Assembly (NCBI GenBank): GCA_937975765.1
Contig: CALJUR010000035.1
Span: forward strand, 1 to 10,073
Length of the DNA: 10,073 nucleotides
Origin: an uncultured Myxococcales bacterium
GTDB taxonomy: Bacteria > Myxococcota_A > UBA9042 > DTJE01
Direction: 5' to 3'
Below the pieces are notes generated by a model, which saw nothing but the letters and a program-made list of their open reading frames with translations, was not told the origin of the DNA and made no database searches. Shown here one piece after another: positions 5,672 to 10,073 of the stretch. Within the stretch, counting starts at the first letter, position 1, and each line of letters opens with the position of its first letter. The translations under genes and the position numbers were made by a program.

Positions 5672-7981
5672 ATGAAGAAGCGGTTTTTCCGATTCCTGGC
5701 AATCACGCCGTTCGTTGCCGTGGCGATGCTGGGGTGCACGGGCGGCACTTCGAGCCACGATCCCTCCGGGTCCGGCGAGGTCCTGAGCCTCGACTGGACG
5801 AAGTCCGCGGCACTGACCGCTGCCGCCGGCTGCGACCAGGCGGAGGCCTGGATCGAGGATTCGGTCATCGCGCAGATGAAACTGGGAGTCGAGGCGAACC
5901 GCCGCTGCGTCCTGGACCCCGACGAGTGCGGCTGGTATCGCGGGGGCGTCGAGGACTGGGCCAATGACGGGACGGTTCCTCCGGAGTCGACCGGCGCCAA
6001 GGACGACCAGACGCCCGACGAGTACAGCGAGACCAACACCCAGGTCGAGGGCGTCGACGAGGCCGATCGCGTCAAGACGGACGGCGAGTACATCTACGTG
6101 CTGAGCGACCGCGACCTGGTCGTGGTCAAGTCCTGGCCCGCGGCCCAGACCGTGGAAATGGGACGGGTCACGCTGGGCACGTGGGCGTCGAACTTCTTCC
6201 TGGACGGGGACAAGGCCATCGTGCTGGGGAGCGCCAATCTCCACGAGGTAGTCCAGGACGTGCCTCTCCGGGACCCCGGGGAGGACGGCACCCCGAAACC
6301 CGTCCCGGCGGAGGACGGTGAAGGAGTTGCCGATGCCGAAGAGATGCCCGGCGGTTACTACGAGTATCGCCCGGTCACCACGGTGACCGTCCTCGACCTC
6401 GCGGACAAGGCGAATCCCCGCATCCTGAAGGAGTACTTCTTCGACGGCTACACGGCCGACAGCCGCCGCATCGCCGCCAAGGTCTACCTGGCGCTGAACA
6501 ACTATCAGCCCATGTACGACCTGGAATACTGGCCCGCGGACCTGACGTGGTACGGCCCCGAGGGCGAGGACCTCCGCCCGGCGCCCGAGGAGATCAATGC
6601 CGCCTTCGACGCCCTGATCGCCCGCAACATCGAAAAGATCCGCGCGCGCACCCTGGAGGAATGGCTGCCGCGGTTCTGGACCGCCACCGGGGGCGTGAAG
6701 GCGACCTACACCAGCGGCCAGCCGGTCGGCGGCTGCACCGATGTCCATGCCCCCAGCGTCTTCTCCGGCCAGGGGCTGCTGAGCCTGGTCTCCCTGGACG
6801 CGGATTCGGGCGACATCGCCGCATCCACCATCCAGGGTTCCTGGGGAACGGTGTACGCCAGCCTTGACGCGGTCTACGTCGGGTCGACCAACTGGGGCTT
6901 CTACTGGTGGTGGCGCGGCGACGAGACGGTCCCGCCCATTCAGACCCACATTCACAAGTTCGCCTTCGACGCCTCCGGCAATGCCCGGTATCGCGCCTCG
7001 GGAGAGGTCCTGGGCTATGCCATCAACCAGTTCGCCTTCGACGAGCACGAGGGGCATCTCCGGGTCGCCACGACCGACGGCTTCGGCTGGTGGAACAACG
7101 AGGAGACGGAGAGCCGGGTGACGGTGCTGCGCGAGGCCGGGGACCGCCTGGAGCAGGTCGGCGTCGTGGCCGGGCTGGGGCGGGGCGAACAGATCTACGC
7201 CGTGCGGTTCATCGGGGACCAGGGCTACGTGGTGACGTTCAAGCAGGTGGACCCGCTGTACGTCCTGGACCTTGAGGATCCGGCTGCCCCGAAGGTCAGC
7301 GGGGAACTGAAGATCCCCGGCTTCTCCAGCTACATCCACCCCCTCGAGCCCGGCTACCTGCTGACGGCCGGGCGCGATGGCGACGAGGAAGGGAACGTCG
7401 GCGGCATCAAGATCGAGATCTTCGACGTGACCGACCCGACGAACCCGAAGAGCGTCCAGGCGGCGGTGGTCGGCGACGGCTGGAACACCTGGAGCGACGT
7501 GCTGTGGGACCACAAGGCCTTCACCTTCTTCCGGGCCCGGAACCTCCTGGCCATCCCGGTGGGCGGCTGGGTCGAGACCCAGGGCGAGGGCGGCTGGTGG
7601 GGCGAGTACAAGTCCGAACTGGCCCTGTTCCGGGTGACCCGCGATGCCATCGAGACCCTGCCGGGCATCAGCCACATGGGCTTCTTCGAGGACTTCGGCG
7701 GCAACGACCACTGCCGCTACTACAGCGGATACTGGCAGGCCCAGATCTACCGCGGCGTCTTCGTCGAGGACTACGTGTACAGCCTGAGCCAGCTGGGGAT
7801 GCAGGTCCACGACACCCGCGACCTGTCCGCGGGCCCCGTCGCTGAACTGGCGCTGCTGGACCCCGCGTCCTTCCCGGTCTACGACTGGGGCTGGTGCGAC
7901 GGCACGGATCCCGACGACCGGACCGACCCCGAAGAGACCCCGCCCGATGGCGGCGAGGGCGACACCCCGCGACCCGAGTGA
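5672..7981 (+). CDS. Lipoprotein with Beta_propel domain (beta-propeller, distant from WD-40)
   Basis: 769 residues. ATG at 5672 was chosen over the upstream in-frame start at 5630 because GGAGGGG (5661-5667) precedes it and it begins a lipoprotein signal, MKKRFFRFLA...AMLGC, with the lipidated Cys at residue 22. The family hallmark SETNTQVEGVDEADRVKTDG followed by EYIYVLSD (about residues 115-146) identifies the Beta_propel family (COG4880, secreted proteins with a C-terminal propeller). Repeated blade-like segments follow, such as VTVLDLADKANPRIL, LYVLDLEDPAAPKVSGEL and IEIFDVTDPTNPKSV. Trp-rich patches (WGFYWWWRGDE, GFGWWNN, GGWWGEYK) are striking. The last roughly 30 residues are an acidic, Pro/Gly-rich tail. 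It probably sits on the envelope as a binding or scaffold protein; no enzymatic motif is seen and the ligand is unknown. It is monocistronic, with a sigma-54 promoter upstream and a convergent gene downstream. Confidence 0.9.
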   Translation: MKKRFFRFLAITPFVAVAMLGCTGGTSSHDPSGSGEVLSLDWTKSAALTAAAGCDQAEAWIEDSVIAQMKLGVEANRRCVLDPDECGWYRGGVEDWANDGTVPPESTGAKDDQTPDEYSETNTQVEGVDEADRVKTDGEYIYVLSDRDLVVVKSWPAAQTVEMGRVTLGTWASNFFLDGDKAIVLGSANLHEVVQDVPLRDPGEDGTPKPVPAEDGEGVADAEEMPGGYYEYRPVTTVTVLDLADKANPRILKEYFFDGYTADSRRIAAKVYLALNNYQPMYDLEYWPADLTWYGPEGEDLRPAPEEINAAFDALIARNIEKIRARTLEEWLPRFWTATGGVKATYTSGQPVGGCTDVHAPSVFSGQGLLSLVSLDADSGDIAASTIQGSWGTVYASLDAVYVGSTNWGFYWWWRGDETVPPIQTHIHKFAFDASGNARYRASGEVLGYAINQFAFDEHEGHLRVATTDGFGWWNNEETESRVTVLREAGDRLEQVGVVAGLGRGEQIYAVRFIGDQGYVVTFKQVDPLYVLDLEDPAAPKVSGELKIPGFSSYIHPLEPGYLLTAGRDGDEEGNVGGIKIEIFDVTDPTNPKSVQAAVVGDGWNTWSDVLWDHKAFTFFRARNLLAIPVGGWVETQGEGGWWGEYKSELALFRVTRDAIETLPGISHMGFFEDFGGNDHCRYYSGYWQAQIYRGVFVEDYVYSLSQLGMQVHDTRDLSAGPVAELALLDPASFPVYDWGWCDGTDPDDRTDPEETPPDGGEGDTPRPE

Positions 7982-7996
7982 CCGCCAGCGGACGCT

Positions 7997-8022
7997 CCCG
8001 GCCGAGAGGCAGCCGGTCCGGG
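7997..8022. terminator. Possible bidirectional terminator hairpin between convergent genes
   Basis: CCCGGCCG (7997-8004) can pair with CGGTCCGGG (8014-8022), with one bulged T, around a 9-base loop. It lies 16 bases after the lipoprotein stop, in the 73-base gap before the end of the convergent 4Fe-4S gene. There is no U-tract on either strand, so intrinsic termination is uncertain. Confidence 0.3.
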
Positions 8023-8054
8023 AAAGGCCGACCTGAAGCGCCACCCTCCCCCTT

Positions 8055-9479
8055 TCAGGATCCTGGCAGCGCCCACGCGACCAGCATCGAGGCGAACAGG
8101 ACGGCGGAGCCCGCAAGGCCGACCCGAGCGGCCATGAGCGACTCGTCGGGCACCTGCCGCGACCAGCGCCAGGCTCGCCAGGCGACGACCAGCAGCGCGG
8201 CCAGCATCACCCGGCCCAGGACCGTCAGCCCGACGATCGGGACCGGTGCGGCCAGCGACCCGTCGCCCAGCCGATCGAGGTTGTGAACCCCCTGCGGATC
8301 GCCCAGCGACAGCGGCAGGAAGCCGCCCCATGACGAGATCTTGGCCGCCGCCTTCGCGAGATGGGCCATGGCCACGATCGGCGCCGCACCGGTCGCGGCG
8401 GCGACCAGGAGGGAGGACAGGCCCAAACGGTTCCCCGCCAGCCGTCCGCCCGCGGCAATGGCGGTCCAGGCAGCCAGCGGGAACAGCACCAGGAACCAGA
8501 GCGCCTCGATCCAGCCGTACGGCAGCGCCGGCACCCGCGAGGCCAGCCGCTGGGGAACGTAGTGGAACAACGAGTCCAGCCAATTCACCTCGCCGGTGAC
8601 CTCGTGCGCCACGAACCCCAGCACGACCATCACGAACGCCGCCTCGAAGGGCAGGAGCAGGGTCTTGCGGCGAACGCGCGCCCCGGGTGCCACCAGCCCC
8701 ACGCCGATGTTCTGGTAGGGACAGACCTTGGCGCATTGCAGGCAGAGCAGGCAGCCGTCGTACGCCTCGCGGTGGAACGGTCGAAGCAGCGACGGGCAAC
8801 TCCGCCGGTCGAATCGATAGCGGTTCTCGTCGCGAACGCAGTCCCGGGTCGGGCAGTTCCCGCAGACTTCCGGATGGCGCACCTCGAGTTGAAACGGCGT
8901 GTACCGGCCGTATACCGACAGCAGCGCTCCCGCGGGGCAGAAGGCCTGGCAGAACGACCGCGGCTGGCGGAACACCAGCCCGGCCAGAAGCGCGCTGCCA
9001 GGCAGGACGAACAGCAGGATGGCCGTGTAGTGGGGAACGCGGTGAATGGAGAGCCCGGCCACGAGGATCAGCAGGACGAGATAGAGGGCGACGATCATCC
9101 AGCCCGCCCGAGGGAGGTCTCCCAGGCGGGCACGAGGCCACCCCACCTTCCTCGCGATGGCGTCGCCGACCCGGTTCGCGAGTTCCAGCGGGCAGACCGT
9201 GCACCAGGCCCGACCGAAGGCCAGCGCCACCGCGATCAGTCCCGGCCACCACAACCCCCAGACCACCAGCGTCGCGAGGTTCGTCTTCCGCAGCGTCATG
9301 AGTTCGGCCGCGGATCGATCCGTGCCCACGCCGAAACCGATCACGGCCAGGGCGGCCACGACACCCATGGCGATGACCTGGAGCGCCACCGGGAACGCCG
9401 GCCAGCGCCACAGCCACCGCAGCGGGCGAACGGCCAGCAGGTCCGGTTTCACCTGGGAGGCATCATGACTCGTGTTCAT
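8055..9479 (-). CDS. Multi-span membrane 4Fe-4S ferredoxin-type protein (NapH/NosR/CcoG-like)
   Basis: 474 residues from the ATG at 9479-9477; GAAGAGG lies directly before it, which is unusually close. A TTG at 9563 would add 28 residues rich in Arg, Trp and Lys without family character, so I prefer the ATG. About nine hydrophobic segments are visible (near residues 31-51, 70-90, 127-145, 151-171, 275-292, 323-343, 353-372, 412-434 and 452-471). Cysteine motifs: CTVCP (93-97), FCQAFCPAGALLSVYG (176-191), CGNCPTRDC (206-214), Cys228, and a classic ferredoxin motif CLLCLQCAKVCP (243-254). This matches the membrane polyferredoxin group, which passes electrons between quinols or membrane partners and periplasmic or cytoplasmic reductases. 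No partner gene is present, so the electron acceptor is unknown. His373 and the following SSWGGFLPLSLGDP stretch may belong to a quinone or heme site, but this is a guess. Confidence 0.82.
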   Translation of the reverse strand: MNTSHDASQVKPDLLAVRPLRWLWRWPAFPVALQVIAMGVVAALAVIGFGVGTDRSAAELMTLRKTNLATLVVWGLWWPGLIAVALAFGRAWCTVCPLELANRVGDAIARKVGWPRARLGDLPRAGWMIVALYLVLLILVAGLSIHRVPHYTAILLFVLPGSALLAGLVFRQPRSFCQAFCPAGALLSVYGRYTPFQLEVRHPEVCGNCPTRDCVRDENRYRFDRRSCPSLLRPFHREAYDGCLLCLQCAKVCPYQNIGVGLVAPGARVRRKTLLLPFEAAFVMVVLGFVAHEVTGEVNWLDSLFHYVPQRLASRVPALPYGWIEALWFLVLFPLAAWTAIAAGGRLAGNRLGLSSLLVAAATGAAPIVAMAHLAKAAAKISSWGGFLPLSLGDPQGVHNLDRLGDGSLAAPVPIVGLTVLGRVMLAALLVVAWRAWRWSRQVPDESLMAARVGLAGSAVLFASMLVAWALPGS

Positions 9480-9635
9480 CCTCTTCGCCGAGGGCCACCA
9501 CCCGGTGCTCTTCCACGACCAACTGCGGTTCCTTTTCCGTGCCGCTTCACGAGTCGGCTTCAACGGGCAATCCCGCGCTTGCGCGACGGATCCGGGTCAA
9601 GATAGCATCGGGCGTCCCTGACAACAAACACCTTC
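9480..9635. other. Divergent intergenic region (4Fe-4S gene / methyltransferase)
   Basis: 156 bases shared by two divergent genes. A weak sigma-70-like pair for the methyltransferase is TTGCGC (9579-9584) and TAGCAT (9603-9608), 18 bases apart. A Shine-Dalgarno sequence before the ATG at 9636 is not evident. On the minus strand a 17-19 codon acidic reading frame ends inside the 4Fe-4S gene at 9463. No operator palindrome stands out. Confidence 0.3.
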
Positions 9636-10025
9636 ATGAGTCCCTTGGACGCCGACGGGTTGAGGGCAGGATTCCTCGCCTACACGCGCCAGGCGTACGC
9701 TCTCCTGCCCGCGATGAAGCGGCCGCGCATCCTGGACATCGGCTGCGGAACCGGAGCGGCCACGATGGAACTGCTGCGACTAAGCGGCGGCAGGGTCGTC
9801 GCCATTGACCCGGACGCATCCGCGCTGGCCGGGATGAGGCAGCGCATCGAGGCGGAGGGACTGCTGGACCTCGTCGAGATGGTGAACGTCTCTCTGTTCG
9901 ACGTCGGCTTCCCGGAGGCGAGTTTCGACGTGCTCTGGGAGGAGGGAGTGCTGCACCTGGTCGATCGCGCCCGGAGCCTGCCGGCCTGCCATCGTCTCCT
10001 GAAGCCCGGCGGCTTCCTGGTGTAG
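9636..10025 (+). CDS. Class I SAM-dependent methyltransferase, probably truncated at the C-terminus
   Basis: 129 residues from the ATG at 9636; an in-frame stop at 9603 limits the start. Motif I is ILDIGCGTGAATMEL (32-46), which binds S-adenosylmethionine. The acidic end of strand 2 is VVAIDPD (54-60). SFDVLWEEGVLHLVD (96-110) and LLKPGGFLV (121-129) are the usual strand 4 and strand 5 motifs of the Methyltransf_11/25 fold. Members normally continue for 60-120 residues after KPGG, with strands 6 and 7 and substrate contacts; here a TAG follows GGFLV directly. The truncation coincides with a TGTAG sequence and a 15-bp periodic repeat that look like an element end. The substrate cannot be deduced. 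A naturally short protein is possible but less likely. Confidence 0.75.
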   Translation: MSPLDADGLRAGFLAYTRQAYALLPAMKRPRILDIGCGTGAATMELLRLSGGRVVAIDPDASALAGMRQRIEAEGLLDLVEMVNVSLFDVGFPEASFDVLWEEGVLHLVDRARSLPACHRLLKPGGFLV

Positions 10026-10073
10026 CCGCGCACGACGGACCGCGGAAAAGTGGACTGCGGATTTCTGGACATT
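10021..10073. mobile_element. Putative insertion-sequence end with 15-bp periodic repeats (runs off the window)
   Basis: TGTAG starts at 10021 exactly where the methyltransferase homology stops. GGAC then recurs at 10037, 10052 and 10067, a period of exactly 15 bases: GGACCGCGGAAAAGT, GGACTGCGGATTTCT, then GGACATT at the edge. A TG terminus followed by several short direct repeats is characteristic of IS21-family element ends. No transposase is visible, so the assignment rests on this pattern alone. Confidence 0.35.

Noticed and set aside
5318..8116. A 932-codon open frame on the minus strand, antisense to the lipoprotein gene
   Set aside because: It has no family motif and low-complexity Arg/Ala/Gly/Val composition. 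It lies wholly antisense to a well-supported Beta_propel gene, as high-GC codon bias readily produces.
7879..9417. A 512-codon minus-strand frame and a 414-codon plus-strand frame (8361-9605) over the 4Fe-4S gene
   Set aside because: The 8055-9479 frame carries the ferredoxin cysteine motifs and membrane segments; the others are Arg/Gly/Pro-rich shadows.

Overview
This is a GC-rich window from a diderm (Gram-negative type) bacterium. A TonB-dependent receptor implies an outer membrane, a lipoprotein gene has a textbook sigma-54 promoter, and the GC-rich codon use and many long antisense shadow frames fit a high-GC genome. No rRNA, tRNA or marker gene is present, so I do not name a phylum.

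Left part (1-1831) is a scar of truncated genes, all on the + strand. A TonB-dependent receptor enters from the left edge with the end of its signal peptide. It keeps its plug domain and the start of the barrel, then runs in frame, at about position 720, into the C-terminal half of the cobalamin synthase CobS. Right after the cobS stop comes the C-terminal third of a superfamily 2 helicase that has no N-terminal part. Receptor and CobS probably both belonged to a vitamin B12 locus; the joints look like deletion or recombination points, or an assembly chimera.

Middle part (1846-5450). An intact gene encodes an AlbA_2 (Schlafen-type) domain, a GHKL-like ATPase fold and a Fic-like C-terminal winged helix. 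It is followed by a convergent gene for a 601-residue Fic AMPylase with an N-terminal Cys-x2-Cys/Cys-x2-His extension. The Fic gene is bracketed by two clusters of three direct 14-bp repeats (TCCGAAAATCGTTA and variants), with start-to-start spacing of 20 then 30 bp on both sides. One repeat supplies the Fic stop codon and another contributes to its ribosome binding site. Outside these clusters lies a second pair of related blocks. This looks like a mobile Fic gene cassette with unusual ends and is the most interesting object here.

Right part (5351-10073). A sigma-54 promoter drives a 769-residue lipoprotein with a Beta_propel domain. It converges on a minus-strand gene for a multi-cysteine, multi-span 4Fe-4S membrane protein of the NapH/NosR/CcoG type. 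Divergent from that is a class I SAM methyltransferase that stops right after its KPGG motif. The sequence there begins with TGTAG and then shows a 15-bp periodic GGAC repeat up to the window edge, suggesting the end of an insertion sequence.

The genes do not form one pathway. The window reads as a chromosomal region (B12 uptake and synthesis remnants, envelope lipoprotein, redox membrane protein) interrupted by defence- or conflict-type accessory genes and mobile-element ends.
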